Assembly (NCBI GenBank): GCA_027492545.1
Contig: JAPUEL010000042.1
Span: forward strand, 1-64,000
Length of the DNA stretch: 64,000 nucleotides
Direction: 5' to 3'
Source: Propionibacteriaceae bacterium
Lineage (GTDB): Bacteria > Actinomycetota > Actinomycetes > Propionibacteriales > Propionibacteriaceae
A program made the translations under genes and the position numbers. This document shows, piece by piece, positions 31,380 through 41,368 of the stretch. Under the pieces are notes generated by a model. The model ran no database searches and was not told the DNA's origin. It worked only from the letters and a program-made list of their open reading frames with translations. Every line of letters starts with the position of its first letter. The first letter of the stretch is position 1.

Positions 31380-34023
31380 GCGTCTCCAGCGCGCGTCGGA
31401 CCGCGGCGACGGCTGAGAGGGCGCCCGACGGGTCGGTGCCGCCGCCCTGGGCCAGGTCGTCCTTGCCGCCCCCCTTGCCGCCCAGTTCGGCGCAGGCGAG
31501 CCCGATGAGCTGCCCGGCGCGGAGCGCCAGCGCACGCGCCGCGTCGTTGGTGGCGACGATGGCGCTCGGCTTCTCGCCGCCGCCGACGAGCGCCACGACC
31601 GCCGCTGCCGAGCCGAGCCGCTCCCGAAGGTCGAGCGCGAGCGTGCGCAGGTCCGAGCCCGCGACGCCGGGGACCTCCAGGCCCAGGAAGCGCACCCCGT
31701 TCACGTCCTCGGCATTCGCGACCATGGCCGCCGCCGAGGCCAGGAGCCGCTCCGCGTTCAACGCTGCGATCTGCTTCTCGGCCTCCTTGAGCTGGGCCAC
31801 GAGCCGCTCGACGCGGCCGACGAGCTGGTCCGGCTGCACCCGGAGGGTGTCCGTCAGCTCAGAGACCAGTGCCCGTTCCGCGGCGAACTTGGCGAACGCG
31901 TCGTGCGCCACGAGCGCCTCGACGCGGCGGACCCCGGAACCGATGGACGCCTCCGTGAGCAGGTTGAGCATCCCGATCTGGGCGGTGGTGGCGACGTGCG
32001 TGCCGCCGCACAGCTCGCGCGACCAGGGGCCCGCCAGCTCCACCATCCGCACCATCGGGGGATACTTCTCGCCGAACATCGCCATCGCGCCGAGCGCCTT
32101 GGCCCGCTCGAGAGGCATCTGGTGCGCCGTCACCTCGAAGTTGTCCGCGATGGCCTGGTTGGCCCGGGCCTCCACCTCCGCCTTCAGCTGGGCGGACAGG
32201 CCCTGGGGCGACGAGAAGTCGAAGCGCATGTAGCCCGGCTTGTTGTAGGAACCGGCCTGGGTGGCCGTGGGGCCGACGAGTTCGCGGAGCGCTGCATGGA
32301 TGATGTGGGTGGCGGTGTGGGCCTGGCTCGCGCCGTGGCGCGCCTCCGCGTCCACCCGGGCGTCGGCCGACGCCCCCAGGGCGAGCTCGCCGAAGACCTC
32401 AACCCGGTGCACCGTGAGGCCGGGGACCGGCTTCTGCACGTCCAGCACCTCGAGGGTGAACCCCTCACCGACGATGATTCCCCGGTCCGAATCCTGGCCT
32501 CCGGCCTCGGCGTAGAAGGGCGTCTCCTCGAGCACGATCTCGACGGTGCTGCCGTCGAGCGCGCGGTCGACGGTGGCGCCGCCGGCGATGATGCCACGGA
32601 CCCGGGTGGACACGTCGAGATCCGTGTAGCCGAGGAAGGGCACCTCGCCGGTGTCGCGGAGCTCGCGGTAGGCCTCCATGGACGCACCGACGCCCTTCTT
32701 GGCCTTCGCGTCCGCCCGGGCGCGCTCCTTCTGCTCCTTCATGAGCTCGTCGAACGTGGCCCGGTCCACCGTGAGGCCCTGCTCGGCCGCCATCTCCATG
32801 GTCAGGTCGATCGGGAACCCGTAGGTGTCGTGCAGCTGGAACGCCTGGGCGCCGGCCAGCGCCGGCGCCGCGTGGCTCTTCGCCTCGCCGACCGCCATGT
32901 CGAACATCACGGTGCCGGCCTGCAGGGTGCGGCGGAAGGACTCCTCCTCGGCGCCGGCCGCCTGAGACACGCGCGCCCAGTTGTCCTCGATGTCCGGGTA
33001 GGAGACGCGCATGAGGTCCCTGGACACGGGCAGCAGCTCGCCGAGCACCGGGTCGCCGACGCCCAGCAGGCGCATCGAGCGGATGACGCGCCTCAGGAGC
33101 CGGCGCAGCACGTAGCCGCGGGCCTCGTTGCCGGGGGTGACGCCGTCGGTCATCAGCATCAGCGACGAGCGAACGTGGTCCGCGACCACTCGGAAGCGGA
33201 CGTCGTCGACAGGGTCGGCACCATAGCGCCGGCCGGACAGCTCGGCCGCCTTCGCGATGACGGGGAACACCTCGTCGATCTCGTACATGTTGGCCACCCC
33301 CTGCTTGAGCAGGGCCACGCGCTCCAGGCCGGAACCGGTGTCGATGTTTTGGCTGGGCAGGGGCCGCAGGACGTCGAAATCGTCCTTGGCGCGGACGGTG
33401 GACAGCTCCTCCTGCTGGAAGACCAGGTTCCAGATCTCGAGGAAGCGGTCCTCGTCCGCCTCGGGGCCGCCGTCGGCACCGAAGTCGGGGCCGCGGTCGA
33501 TGTAGATCTCGGAACAGGGGCCGCCGGGGCCAGGGACCCCCATGTGCCAGTAGTTGTCCTTCAGCCCACGCTCCTGGATGCGGTGCCGCGGGATGCCGAC
33601 CTTCTGCCACAGGTCGATGGTCTCCTGGTCGCCGTGGAGGGCGGTGACCCACACCTTGTCCCCGTCGAAGCCCCAGCCCCCGTCCGCCTCGGCACCGGTG
33701 ACCAGGTCCCAGGCGTAGGTGATGGCGCCTTCCTTGAAGTAGTCACCGAAGGCGAAGTTGCCGAGCATCTGGAAGAAGGTGCCGTGGCGGGTGGTCTTGC
33801 CCACCTCGTCGATGTCCAGCGTGCGGACGCACTTCTGCGAGGAGACGGCGCGCTTGAACGGGGCCGGCTCGTCGCCGAGGAAGTAGGGCTTGAACGGCAC
33901 CATGCCGGCGTTGACGAACAGCAAGGTGGGGTCGTTGTACAGCAGTGACGCGCTGGGGACGACGGTGTGGTCGTTCGCGGCGAAGAAGTCGACGAATCGG
34001 CTCCGGATCTCGGAGGTCTTCAT
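31372..34023 (-). CDS. alaS: Alanyl-tRNA synthetase
   Basis: 883 residues, full length. Class II aminoacylation core (residues ~1-250, with TLLFVNAGMVPFKPYF and FFQMLGNFAFGDYFKEG), tRNA-recognition domain, editing domain with zinc residues (SQAHTATHIIHAAL, CGGTHVATTAQIG) and the C-Ala domain ending in GGGKDDLAQGGG. It starts with ATG, 20 bases after the small membrane-protein gene. No T-box leader fits in that space. Confidence 0.97.
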   Translation of the reverse strand: MKTSEIRSRFVDFFAANDHTVVPSASLLYNDPTLLFVNAGMVPFKPYFLGDEPAPFKRAVSSQKCVRTLDIDEVGKTTRHGTFFQMLGNFAFGDYFKEGAITYAWDLVTGAEADGGWGFDGDKVWVTALHGDQETIDLWQKVGIPRHRIQERGLKDNYWHMGVPGPGGPCSEIYIDRGPDFGADGGPEADEDRFLEIWNLVFQQEELSTVRAKDDFDVLRPLPSQNIDTGSGLERVALLKQGVANMYEIDEVFPVIAKAAELSGRRYGADPVDDVRFRVVADHVRSSLMLMTDGVTPGNEARGYVLRRLLRRVIRSMRLLGVGDPVLGELLPVSRDLMRVSYPDIEDNWARVSQAAGAEEESFRRTLQAGTVMFDMAVGEAKSHAAPALAGAQAFQLHDTYGFPIDLTMEMAAEQGLTVDRATFDELMKEQKERARADAKAKKGVGASMEAYRELRDTGEVPFLGYTDLDVSTRVRGIIAGGATVDRALDGSTVEIVLEETPFYAEAGGQDSDRGIIVGEGFTLEVLDVQKPVPGLTVHRVEVFGELALGASADARVDAEARHGASQAHTATHIIHAALRELVGPTATQAGSYNKPGYMRFDFSSPQGLSAQLKAEVEARANQAIADNFEVTAHQMPLERAKALGAMAMFGEKYPPMVRMVELAGPWSRELCGGTHVATTAQIGMLNLLTEASIGSGVRRVEALVAHDAFAKFAAERALVSELTDTLRVQPDQLVGRVERLVAQLKEAEKQIAALNAERLLASAAAMVANAEDVNGVRFLGLEVPGVAGSDLRTLALDLRERLGSAAAVVALVGGGEKPSAIVATNDAARALALRAGQLIGLACAELGGKGGGKDDLAQGGGTDPSGALSAVAAVRRALETRA

Positions 34024-34043
34024 GAGTGGTGTCCCTCAGGTGG

Positions 34044-34277
34044 TCAGTGGGTGGTCGCGGGAATGTTGAGCTCGTGCCGGAGCTCGGCCTCGCGCTGGGC
34101 CATGGCGGTGCGGAACGTGCCCATGAAGTCGCCGAAGCTCGCGGCGGCCTCGTGACCCTTCTCGGCGACCTGCTCCTGGACCCCACGGGGGGTCAGCCGG
34201 TGGAGCAGTTCCTTGCCGCGCATCATCACGAAGACGGCGAGCCCGGCGCCGACGATGATCCAGAACAGGCCCCTCAC
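34044..34277 (-). CDS. Small single-span membrane protein of unknown function
   Basis: 77 residues. One N-terminal membrane helix (LFWIIVGAGLAVFVMM) is followed by a charged amphipathic region with many Glu and Arg. The start is a GTG that overlaps the DUF948 stop by four bases, so the two are translated together. A gene pair like this beside alaS is common in actinobacteria, but no function is established that I know of. Possibly a cell-envelope or membrane-organising partner of the DUF948 protein; that is inference. Confidence 0.7.
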   Translation of the reverse strand: MRGLFWIIVGAGLAVFVMMRGKELLHRLTPRGVQEQVAEKGHEAAASFGDFMGTFRTAMAQREAELRHELNIPATTH

Positions 34278-34648
34278 TTCTTCCTCCGGCCCTGGAAGGC
34301 CTTGCGGACGCCGTAGGTGAAGGCCGCGGTCTTGACCAGGGGGCCGCCCAGGGTGGCGGCGAACAGCGTCGACATCTGCGCCGCGTTCTCGGTGACCACC
34401 GTGGCGTGCCCGGAGGCCTTGCTCACGTCGTCGGTGACCACGCTCAGCTTGGCCAGCTCCTCGTTGGTGGCCACGACGGTGCTCTTCAGCTCCTGCAGGA
34501 TGGGCACGGAGTTGTGGCCCACGTCCCGGACGGTGAGCCGGACCTCGTCCAGCACGCGGCTGAGCTTGAGCAGCGGGACGGCGAGCAACGCCACCAGCAC
34601 GCACAGTGCGATCGCGGCGATGAGCCCGGCGATGTCTCCAACGGTCAT
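34274..34648 (-). CDS. DUF948-like membrane-anchored coiled-coil protein
   Basis: 124 residues. A membrane helix at residues ~5-28 ([21 protein letters not shown]) precedes a helical region with heptad-like spacing of hydrophobics ([20 protein letters not shown]). This is the layout of the DUF948 family, which has no assigned activity. The C-terminus is basic (KAFQGRRKK). Its ATG overlaps the rarA stop by four bases and its stop overlaps the next small gene by four. Confidence 0.75.
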   Translation of the reverse strand: MTVGDIAGLIAAIALCVLVALLAVPLLKLSRVLDEVRLTVRDVGHNSVPILQELKSTVVATNEELAKLSVVTDDVSKASGHATVVTENAAQMSTLFAATLGGPLVKTAAFTYGVRKAFQGRRKK

Positions 34649-36054
34649 GGTCCTGTCCTCCTTGGATCTGCGGACGGCGTAACTCTAGCCGACGCCTCCC
34701 CCGCCAGAAGCCCCCTCAGCAGCGTGACCCGTTCGGCGATGGCGGCCTCCTGGCCGTGATCCGTCGGCAGGTAGTACTGCGCTCCCTCCAGGTCCTCCGG
34801 GAGGTAGGTCTGCGCCACGACGGCGTGCGGGAAGTCGTGGGGGTAGCGGTAGCCCTTGCCGTGCCCCAGCTTCTCCGCGCCGGCGTAGTGGGCGTCGCGG
34901 AGGTGGGGCGGGACCAGCCCTCCCTTGCCGCGTCGCACGTCGGCGATGGCCGCGTCGAGGGCGAGGTAGGCGGCGTTGGACTTCGGGGCGGTCGCCGCGG
35001 CGACGGTGGCGTGGGCCAGGGTGATCCTCGCCTCGGGCATGCCCAGAAGCTGGACTGCCTGGGCCGCCGCCACGCAGGTCTGCAGGACCCCACTGGCCGC
35101 CATGCCGATGTCCTCGGAGGCCGAGATCATGAGGCGGCGGGCGATGAACCTCGGGTCCTCCCCCGCCTCCAGCATGCGGGCGAGGTAGTGCAGCGCCGCG
35201 TCGACGTCGGACCCTCGCACGGACTTGATGAACGCGGAGATGATGTCGTAGTGCTGGTCGCCGTCGCGGTCGTAGCGGACGGCGGCGCGGTCGGCCGAGG
35301 ACTCGACGGCGCCCTGGTCGATCACCGCGACGCCGAGTGCCTGGGCGGCGGCCGCCGACTCCTCCAGGTAGGTGAGTGCTCGGCGCGCGTCGCCGCCCGA
35401 GAGCCGGATGATGAGGTCCCGGGCGTCTCCAGCCAGCTCGAACTGCTCACCGGTGGCGCGCCGAAGGCCTCTCTCGTCGGTCAGCGCCCGGTCGATGAGC
35501 GCCATCAGATCCTCGGTGGTGAGCGGCTGGAGGCGCAGCAGCAGGGACCGCGAGAGCAGGGGCGAGATGACCGAGAACGACGGATTCTCCGTCGTGGCGG
35601 CGATGAGCGTGACCAGCCGGTTCTCCACCGCCGGCAACAGGACGTCCTGCTGAGCCTTGGAGAACCGGTGCACCTCGTCGACGAACAGGACCGTGGCGTG
35701 GCCCCGGGCCAGCTCGCGGCGGGCGGTCTCCAGCTCGGCCCGGACCTCCTTCACCCCGGCGGTGACCGCCGAGAGTTCGACGAACCTGCGGTTGGTGGCC
35801 TGGGACACGACGGAGGCGATGGTGGTCTTGCCCACCCCGGGCGGGCCCCAGAGGAACACCGACATGGGCTGCCCGTCGGCGAGGCGGCGCAGGGGGGAGC
35901 CGGCGGCGAGGAGGTGCTGCTGGCCGACGATCTCGTCCAGCGTCCGGGGTCGTAGCCGCACGGCGAGGGGCGCCTGTGGGTTCGTGGAGTCGCTGAGCGA
36001 GCCGCCGCGGGTCGGGGGTGCCGGGTCGGGATTGCCGAACAGGTCGAAGCTCAT
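34645..36054 (-). CDS. rarA: Replication-associated recombination ATPase RarA (MgsA)
   Basis: About 469 residues. AAA+ ATPase of the clamp-loader group acting at stalled replication forks. Walker A GPPGVGKT is at 70-77 and Walker B DEVH at 126-129; sensor TTENPSF follows. The C-terminal MgsA region contains [27 protein letters not shown]. The start ATG gives MSFDLFGNP; the open frame continues 18 codons upstream, but a TAGAGT box lies 8 bases before this ATG (5 before a GTG), so translation cannot begin earlier if that promoter is used. It heads the run to aroB. Confidence 0.93.
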   Translation of the reverse strand: MSFDLFGNPDPAPPTRGGSLSDSTNPQAPLAVRLRPRTLDEIVGQQHLLAAGSPLRRLADGQPMSVFLWGPPGVGKTTIASVVSQATNRRFVELSAVTAGVKEVRAELETARRELARGHATVLFVDEVHRFSKAQQDVLLPAVENRLVTLIAATTENPSFSVISPLLSRSLLLRLQPLTTEDLMALIDRALTDERGLRRATGEQFELAGDARDLIIRLSGGDARRALTYLEESAAAAQALGVAVIDQGAVESSADRAAVRYDRDGDQHYDIISAFIKSVRGSDVDAALHYLARMLEAGEDPRFIARRLMISASEDIGMAASGVLQTCVAAAQAVQLLGMPEARITLAHATVAAATAPKSNAAYLALDAAIADVRRGKGGLVPPHLRDAHYAGAEKLGHGKGYRYPHDFPHAVVAQTYLPEDLEGAQYYLPTDHGQEAAIAERVTLLRGLLAGEASARVTPSADPRRTGP

Positions 36055-36062
36055 CACCGTCC

Positions 36063-36068
36063 ACTCTA
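36063..36068 (-). promoter_or_regulatory. -10 box of a leaderless or near-leaderless rarA promoter
   Basis: TAGAGT on the minus strand, eight bases before the rarA ATG and five before an in-frame GTG. The rightward MFS promoter starts about 26 bases away. Confidence 0.45.
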
Positions 36069-36108
36069 GTGGTCGCGCCCCCAGGGCCCGAGTTTGTTTG
36101 AATCCCAA

Positions 36109-36124
36109 ACCATCCTAGGATGGT
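36109..36124. promoter_or_regulatory. 16-bp perfect palindrome over the MFS promoter (candidate operator)
   Basis: ACCATCCTAGGATGGT reads the same on both strands. Its centre contains the TAGGAT box (36116-36121) that would serve as -10 for the plus-strand MFS gene. A second short inverted repeat, GTTTG-5-CAAAC (36096-36110), covers the -35 region. A dimeric repressor bound here would block transcription. The regulator itself is not evident nearby. Confidence 0.55.
36116..36121 (+). promoter_or_regulatory. -10 box of a leaderless MFS-gene promoter
   Basis: TAGGAT, eight bases before the GTG at 36130. TTGTTT at 36094-36099 is a possible -35 with a 16-base spacer. Confidence 0.5.
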
Positions 36125-36129
36125 CCGTT

Positions 36130-37356
36130 GTGGCTTCCCACCTCGGCAACACATTCTCCAGACGTCGGCGCATCGCGATCATCGTCACCCTCGGCATGCT
36201 CACGGGCCTCGGCCCGTTCACCATCGACCTCTATCTCCCGGCCTTCCCGGCGCTCAAATCCGACCTCGGGATCTCCGACACCCAGGTTCAGTTGACGCTG
36301 TCGGCCACCACCCTCGGCTTCGCCACAGGTCAGCTGCTCGTCGGGCCGCTCAGCGACCGGCTGGGGCGCCGGCTCCCGCTGATCGCCTGCTCGATCCTGC
36401 ACGTGGTGTCGTCGATCCTGGTGGCCCTGTCGCCCACCATCGAGTTCCTCACGGCCATGCGGCTGCTGCAGGGGGTCGGCGCTGCCGGCGGCGCGGTCGT
36501 GGCCATGGCCATGGCCCGCGACCTGTTCAGCGGCCGTCCGCTGGTGGTGATGCTGTCGCGGCTGGCCCTGATCTCCGGGCTCGCGCCCATCGTTGCCCCC
36601 ATCGTGGGCTCGTGGATGGTGGGTTTCATGGACTGGCGAGGCGTGTTCTGGGGCCTGGCCGCCTACGGCGCCGTCGTCATCGTGCTCATCGTGGTGATGA
36701 CCGTGGAGACGCGGCCGCCGTCGGAGCGGACCCGGGGCGGGCTGAAGCCCATCGGCCGGGCCTTCCGCGCGGTGTTCACCGACCGGATGTCGCTGGGTGC
36801 CATCCTGATCGCGGCCTTCGCCTTCGGTGCCCTGTTCTCCTACGTCGCGAGTTCGTCGGTGTTGCTGCAGGAGGTCTACGGCCTGTCGCCGCAGGAGTTC
36901 GGCACGGTGTTCGCGATCTGCTCGTTCGGGGTGTTCGTGGGCGTGCAGTTGGGCAGTCGGCTCGCGCAGCGATGGGGCCCGCAGTGGGTGCTCGCGCTGG
37001 CGACCAGCCTCATGGTGCTCTCAGGCGCGGCGGTGCTCCTCGTCAACGCCGCGGATGTGGGCTTCGTCCCGCTTGTTCCGGCGCTGTGGCTGCTCACCTT
37101 CGGCTTCGGCCTCTCGGCCCCGTGCGGGCAGATCCTCCTGCTGCACAACCACCGGCAGCACTCGGGGACTGCGGCCTCGCTCATGGGCGCCACCACGCAG
37201 ATCGTCGGCTCCACCGTGGGGCCCCTCATCGGCCTGGTGCCCATGACCAGCGCCGTGCCGATGGGCGTCGCGATCCTGACCTGCGCCTCCCTCTCGGCCG
37301 CGGCCCTGTGGTTGGTCCTCAGGCCGCGCAGCATCCCCAACGTGCTCGCCGCCTGA
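36130..37356 (+). CDS. MFS multidrug exporter, Bcr/CflA-like
   Basis: About 408 residues with twelve predicted membrane segments. The N-terminal part reads TLGMLTGLGPFTIDLYLPAFP, typical of Bcr/CflA drug-proton antiporters. The MFS signature between segments 2 and 3 is present as GPLSDRLGRRLPL, and LQGVGAAGGAVVAMAMARD fits segment 4. The ORF can be read from a TTG at 36094, but that codon lies in the promoter; the GTG here fits the -10 box. It diverges from rarA and converges on aspS across a strong hairpin. Substrate unknown (bicyclomycin, sulphonamides and chloramphenicol are known for relatives). Confidence 0.88.
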   Translation: MASHLGNTFSRRRRIAIIVTLGMLTGLGPFTIDLYLPAFPALKSDLGISDTQVQLTLSATTLGFATGQLLVGPLSDRLGRRLPLIACSILHVVSSILVALSPTIEFLTAMRLLQGVGAAGGAVVAMAMARDLFSGRPLVVMLSRLALISGLAPIVAPIVGSWMVGFMDWRGVFWGLAAYGAVVIVLIVVMTVETRPPSERTRGGLKPIGRAFRAVFTDRMSLGAILIAAFAFGALFSYVASSSVLLQEVYGLSPQEFGTVFAICSFGVFVGVQLGSRLAQRWGPQWVLALATSLMVLSGAAVLLVNAADVGFVPLVPALWLLTFGFGLSAPCGQILLLHNHRQHSGTAASLMGATTQIVGSTVGPLIGLVPMTSAVPMGVAILTCASLSAAALWLVLRPRSIPNVLAA

Positions 37357-37388
37357 CCCCTGGCCAGGGCCGCCCGGCCGGCACGCGC

Positions 37389-37419
37389 CCGGGCTCCCTG
37401 CACCTCGCAGGGAGCCCGG
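37389..37419. terminator. Bidirectional terminator between the MFS gene and aspS
   Basis: Perfect 13-bp stem CCGGGCTCCCTGC / GCAGGGAGCCCGG with a five-base loop, between two convergent stops. No T-run is needed in high-GC actinobacteria. It should end both transcripts. Confidence 0.8.
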
Positions 37420-37430
37420 AGACGCGGCGG

Positions 37431-39230
37431 TCAGGACGCCGGGGCCGTGGCCCCCTGCTTCGCCTCGGGCTTGGCGTCCACGCCGGCCTCGCGGCGCTGC
37501 TGCACGGAGATGGGCGCCGGCGCCTGCGTCAGCGGGTCGAACCCGCCGCCGCTCTTGGGGAAGGCGATGACGTCGCGGATCGACTCGGACCTGCTCAGCA
37601 GCGCCACGATCCGGTCCCAGCCGAAGGCGATGCCGCCGTGCGGCGGGGCGCCGAACTGGAAGGCGTCGAGGAGGAAGCCGAACTTCTCCTGGGCCTCCTC
37701 GGCGCCGATGCCCATCACCTTGAACACCCGCTCCTGCACGTCGCGGCGATGGATACGGATGGACCCGCCGCCGATCTCGTTGCCGTTGCACACGATGTCG
37801 TACGCGTAGGCCAGCGCCTCACCCGGAGCGGTGTCGAAGGTGTCGAGATGCTCGGGCTTCGGCGAGGTGAACGCGTGGTGCACGGCCGTCCAGGCGCCCT
37901 CCCCCACCGCGACGTCACCCTCGGCCTTGGCATCGGAGGTGGGCTTGAACAGCGGCGCGTCGACCACCCAGAGGAAGCTCCACGCGTCCTGGTCGATCAG
38001 GCCGCAGCGCTCGCCGATCTCGTTGCGGGCGGCGCCCAGGAGCGCCTGGGACGCGGCCCGCGCGCCGGCGGCGAAGAAGATGCAGTCGCCCGGCTTGGCG
38101 CCGGTGATCTCGGCGAGCCCGGCCCGCTCCTGGTCGGAGAGGTTCTTCGCGACGGGGCCGCCCAGCTCGCCGTTCTCGTCGAGCGTGACGTAGGCGAGGC
38201 CCTTGGCGCCTCGCTGCTTGGCCCACTCCTGCCACGCGTCGAAGGTGCGCCGCGGCTGCGAGCCGCCGCCGGGCATCACGATGGCGCCGACGTAGGGGGC
38301 CTGGAACACCCGGAAGGTGGTCTCGGAGAAGTAGGCGGTGAGTTCGGTCAGCTCCAGGTCGAAGCGCAGGTCTGGCTTGTCCGAGCCGTAGCGGTTCATG
38401 GAGTCGAGGTAGGTGATCCTCGGGAAGGGCGTGGCAAGGTCCGCACCGATCAGTGCCCAGATCTCCTTGACCAGCGCCTCGCCCAGCTCGATCACGTCGT
38501 CCTGGTCCACGAAGCTCATCTCGATGTCCAGCTGGGTGAACTCGGGCTGCCGGTCGGCGCGGAAGTCCTCGTCGCGGTAGCAGCGCGCGATCTGGTAGTA
38601 GCGCTCCATGCCCGCCACCATGAGCAGCTGCTTGAAGAGCTGAGGCGACTGCGGCAGCGCGTACCAGGAGCCGGGCGACAGGCGGGCCGGCACGATGAAG
38701 TCGCGGGCGCCCTCGGGGGTTGAGCGGGTCAGCGTCGGCGTCTCGATCTCGACGAAGTTGCGCGCGCCAAGGACGGTGCGGGCCGCCTTGTTGACGTCGG
38801 AGCGCAGGCGGATCGCGGCGCCGGGTGCGGGGCGGCGGAGATCCAGGTAGCGGTACCGCAGGCGGGCCTCCTCGCCGACGGTGACCCGCTCGTCGATCTG
38901 GAACGGCAGCGGCGCGGAGGTGTTGAGCACCTCGAGCTCGGTGATGGCGACCTCGATCTGGCCGGTCGGGAGATCCGGGTTCTCGTTGCCCTCGGGCCGC
39001 ACCTCGACGACCCCGGTGACCTTGATGCAGTACTCGTTGCGGAGGTCGTGGGCGCCGGTGGCCTCGAGCAGCTCGTCGCGGATGACCACCTGCACTCGGC
39101 CCGAGGCGTCGCGAAGATCGATGAAGGCGAGGCCGCCGTGGTCGCGGCGCTTGGCCACCCACCCGGCTAGGACGACCTGGTTGCCTGCGTGCTCGGCGCG
39201 CAGGGCGCCGGCGTCGTGGGTGCGGATCAC
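37431..39230 (-). CDS. aspS: Aspartyl-tRNA synthetase
   Basis: About 599 residues. N-terminal OB-fold anticodon domain ([23 protein letters not shown]), class II catalytic core ([29 protein letters not shown] and [16 protein letters not shown] motif 3) and a bacterial GAD insertion. The start chosen is the GTG with AGGA about six bases upstream (N-terminus [16 protein letters not shown]); ATG codons 8 and 16 codons earlier are in frame but lack support. Whether it is a non-discriminating enzyme also charging tRNA-Asn cannot be told here. Confidence 0.95.
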   Translation of the reverse strand: MIRTHDAGALRAEHAGNQVVLAGWVAKRRDHGGLAFIDLRDASGRVQVVIRDELLEATGAHDLRNEYCIKVTGVVEVRPEGNENPDLPTGQIEVAITELEVLNTSAPLPFQIDERVTVGEEARLRYRYLDLRRPAPGAAIRLRSDVNKAARTVLGARNFVEIETPTLTRSTPEGARDFIVPARLSPGSWYALPQSPQLFKQLLMVAGMERYYQIARCYRDEDFRADRQPEFTQLDIEMSFVDQDDVIELGEALVKEIWALIGADLATPFPRITYLDSMNRYGSDKPDLRFDLELTELTAYFSETTFRVFQAPYVGAIVMPGGGSQPRRTFDAWQEWAKQRGAKGLAYVTLDENGELGGPVAKNLSDQERAGLAEITGAKPGDCIFFAAGARAASQALLGAARNEIGERCGLIDQDAWSFLWVVDAPLFKPTSDAKAEGDVAVGEGAWTAVHHAFTSPKPEHLDTFDTAPGEALAYAYDIVCNGNEIGGGSIRIHRRDVQERVFKVMGIGAEEAQEKFGFLLDAFQFGAPPHGGIAFGWDRIVALLSRSESIRDVIAFPKSGGGFDPLTQAPAPISVQQRREAGVDAKPEAKQGATAPAS

Positions 39231-39276
39231 TGTATTCCTCTCGTTCGGCTGCATAGACGGTGCAGCTCGCCGGGTC

Positions 39277-39282
39277 ATCGTA
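39277..39282 (-). promoter_or_regulatory. Candidate aspS promoter -10 box
   Basis: TACGAT on the minus strand, about 46 bases before the aspS GTG, in the 91-base gap after hisS. No clear -35. The gap shows no T-box structure that I can recognise. Confidence 0.3.
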
Positions 39283-39321
39283 ACCGTCTGCCGGGGCTGG
39301 TGGTACCGGGCAGGGGCGGGC

Positions 39322-40659
39322 TCAGGGCTGCGGTGTCCCCACCGTGGGGGCGAGGTCCTCGGCGGGCGGTGCCCACGTCTCCGGGGAGGCGGGGGTCTGC
39401 TCCCCGCTGCGGATGTCCTTGACGGAGTCGTCGTAGCCGGCGCCGAACCACACGAACGGGATGCCCCTGCGCTCCGCGAAGCGGATCTGCTTGCCGAACC
39501 GGTCCGCCTTCGGCGCCACCTCGACCGGGATGCCGCGTGCGCGCAGCAGCGCGGCCACCGCGATCGCCTGCTCCCGCGACTCCTCGTTGTCCACGGCCAC
39601 CAGCACGGCGCTGGGGACGCTGCGGGACGCGACGAGCCTGCCCTTGCCGATGAGGGGCGCGAGGATCCGCGTGATGCCGAAGGAGTACCCGACGCCGGGG
39701 AAGGTGACCTTGCCGTCGCTGGCCAGCGAGTCGTAGCGGCCGCCCGAGGCGACCGAACCCAGCTTCTCGGAGCCGACGAGGAACGTCTCGTAGACGGTGC
39801 CGGTGTAGTAGTCCAGCCCCCGTGCGATCTTCAGGTCCGCCACCACCCGGTCCGGCACCGAGCGGGCGGCCACCCTCACCAGGGCGGACAGCTCCTCGAG
39901 GCCGGCGTCGAGCAGTTCGCCCGTCACACCGAGCCGCCGCACGTCGTCGACGAAGGACTCGTCGGTGGCGGAGATGCCGGCCAGCGCGACGCAGGCACTG
40001 GCCTGGGCCTGTGAGAGCCCCACCTCCGCGGTCAGCAACTCGGCGACGGCATCCGGCCCGATCTTGTCGTACTTGTCGACCCGCTGAAGCACAGCCGCCG
40101 TGTCCTCGACGCCGAGGCCCCGGTAGAAGCCCTCGGACAGCTTGCGGTTGTTGACGTGCAGGGACACCGGGGGGAGGCCCAGGTCGCGGTGGAGCTTCTC
40201 GAACACGTCGAGCGCCACCAGCGGAATCTCGGCGTCGTGGTGCGAGGCAAGGGCGTCCTGGCCGACGATGTCGATGTCGGCCTGGGTGAACTCGCGGTAG
40301 CGACCCTCCTGCGGCCGCTCCCCCCGCCACACCTTCTGCACCTGGTAGCGGCGGAAGGGGAACGCCAGGTGACCGGCATTTTCCAGCACGTACCGCGCGA
40401 ACGGCACGGTCAGGTCGAAGTGCAGCCCCAACTCGTCGACGTCGCCTGCCTCGGCGTGCAGCCGGCGGACCACGTAGATCTCCTTCTCGATCTCGCCCTT
40501 CCGCGACAACTGCGCCAGCGGCTCGACCGCGCGGGTCTCGATGGGTGCGAAGCCGTGCAGCTCGAAGGTGCCCGTCACCACGTCGAGGACGCGGTTCTCG
40601 ACGATGCGGCCGGCGGGCAGGAACTCGGGGAAGCCGCTCAGCGGCTTGGGGCGGGACAA
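39322..40659 (-). CDS. hisS: Histidyl-tRNA synthetase
   Basis: 445 residues. Class II synthetase: [20 protein letters not shown] at the N-terminus, motif 2 around [21 protein letters not shown], the histidine-specific [13 protein letters not shown] and a C-terminal anticodon domain ([25 protein letters not shown]). The start is TTG with AGGA about six bases upstream. It lies seven bases after the metallo-hydrolase gene, the common MBL-hisS pair. The sequence [13 protein letters not shown] is the canonical bacterial HisRS motif. Confidence 0.95.
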   Translation of the reverse strand: MSRPKPLSGFPEFLPAGRIVENRVLDVVTGTFELHGFAPIETRAVEPLAQLSRKGEIEKEIYVVRRLHAEAGDVDELGLHFDLTVPFARYVLENAGHLAFPFRRYQVQKVWRGERPQEGRYREFTQADIDIVGQDALASHHDAEIPLVALDVFEKLHRDLGLPPVSLHVNNRKLSEGFYRGLGVEDTAAVLQRVDKYDKIGPDAVAELLTAEVGLSQAQASACVALAGISATDESFVDDVRRLGVTGELLDAGLEELSALVRVAARSVPDRVVADLKIARGLDYYTGTVYETFLVGSEKLGSVASGGRYDSLASDGKVTFPGVGYSFGITRILAPLIGKGRLVASRSVPSAVLVAVDNEESREQAIAVAALLRARGIPVEVAPKADRFGKQIRFAERRGIPFVWFGAGYDDSVKDIRSGEQTPASPETWAPPAEDLAPTVGTPQP

Positions 40660-40666
40660 GGGTTCC

Positions 40667-41338
40667 TCACAAGTGGTCTGGCTGCAGGAAGGGGTTCGAG
40701 TCGAGCTCCTGGCCGATGCTGGTGGGCTGGCCGTGGCCGGGCAGCAAGGGCGTCTCGGCCGGGAAGTGCAGGGCGATGCGCCGCAGCGACTCGCGCATCT
40801 CGGTCATGCTACCGCCGGGCAGGTCCGTGCGCCCGATCGTGCCCGCGAACACCACGTCCCCGGTGAACACCACCGAGGTGCGGGCCGACGTGAACTCCAG
40901 CAGTGTGGACCCCTTGGTGTGGCCGGGGGCCGGGAACGGGGTGACCGTGATCCTGGCGAGCGTGACGGGGCCGCCGTGGTCCCGCACGTCCGCGATCGCA
41001 GGCAGGGTGTCTGACCCGGTGAGCTGGACCATGAGCGCCGCCCCCTGCGGCCCGAGCCCGTCACCCGGGCGGACCAGCAGGTGCTGGTCCGCGGTCGCGA
41101 GGTAGAGCGGGATGTTCCAGCGGGCGGCGAGCAGGTGCGCGTCGCCGACGTGGTCGAGGTGGCCGTGCGTGGCAAGGATCGCGACGGGATTCAGGCCGCG
41201 CTCAGCGACCGCGGCGACCACCGGCTCAGCCGCCGTGATGCCGGGATCGACGATGAGGCACTCGGCCGTGTCGTCGTGCGGCGAGACGATGTAGCAGTTG
41301 GACTGCCAGGGCGACACCTGGATGGGCTGGATGAGCAC
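40667..41338 (-). CDS. MBL-fold metallo-hydrolase (glyoxalase II-like)
   Basis: 223 residues. The metal-binding motif THGHLDH is at 57-63, with further ligands in PAPGHTKGS, FTGDVVF and a final PGHGQPT. This is the class of YcbL-like hydroxyacylglutathione hydrolases; in organisms using mycothiol the substrate would differ. The GTG start sits six bases after a TAGGGT box with no ribosome site, so it appears leaderless. It diverges from the DUF349 gene with 30 bases between starts and leads into hisS. Confidence 0.85.
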   Translation of the reverse strand: MLIQPIQVSPWQSNCYIVSPHDDTAECLIVDPGITAAEPVVAAVAERGLNPVAILATHGHLDHVGDAHLLAARWNIPLYLATADQHLLVRPGDGLGPQGAALMVQLTGSDTLPAIADVRDHGGPVTLARITVTPFPAPGHTKGSTLLEFTSARTSVVFTGDVVFAGTIGRTDLPGGSMTEMRESLRRIALHFPAETPLLPGHGQPTSIGQELDSNPFLQPDHL

Positions 41339-41344
41339 GACGAC

Positions 41345-41350
41345 ACCCTA
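41345..41350 (-). promoter_or_regulatory. -10 box of a leaderless promoter for the metallo-hydrolase-hisS unit
   Basis: TAGGGT on the minus strand, six bases before the GTG. Faces the DUF349 promoter only six bases away. Confidence 0.5.
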
Positions 41351-41356
41351 TACGGC

Positions 41357-41362
41357 TAGATT
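41357..41362 (+). promoter_or_regulatory. -10 box of a leaderless DUF349-gene promoter
   Basis: TAGATT, six bases before the ATG at 41369. No ribosome site is present. Confidence 0.5.
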
Positions 41363-41368
41363 GGGCCC

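Noticed and set aside
31903..33948. A 681-codon plus-strand open frame over alaS
   Set aside because: Antisense shadow of alaS with no recognisable domain or start signal.
39231..39321. A T-box leader before aspS
   Set aside because: The gap is too short and no specifier loop or antiterminator could be recognised; the short gaps before hisS and alaS exclude T-boxes there as well.
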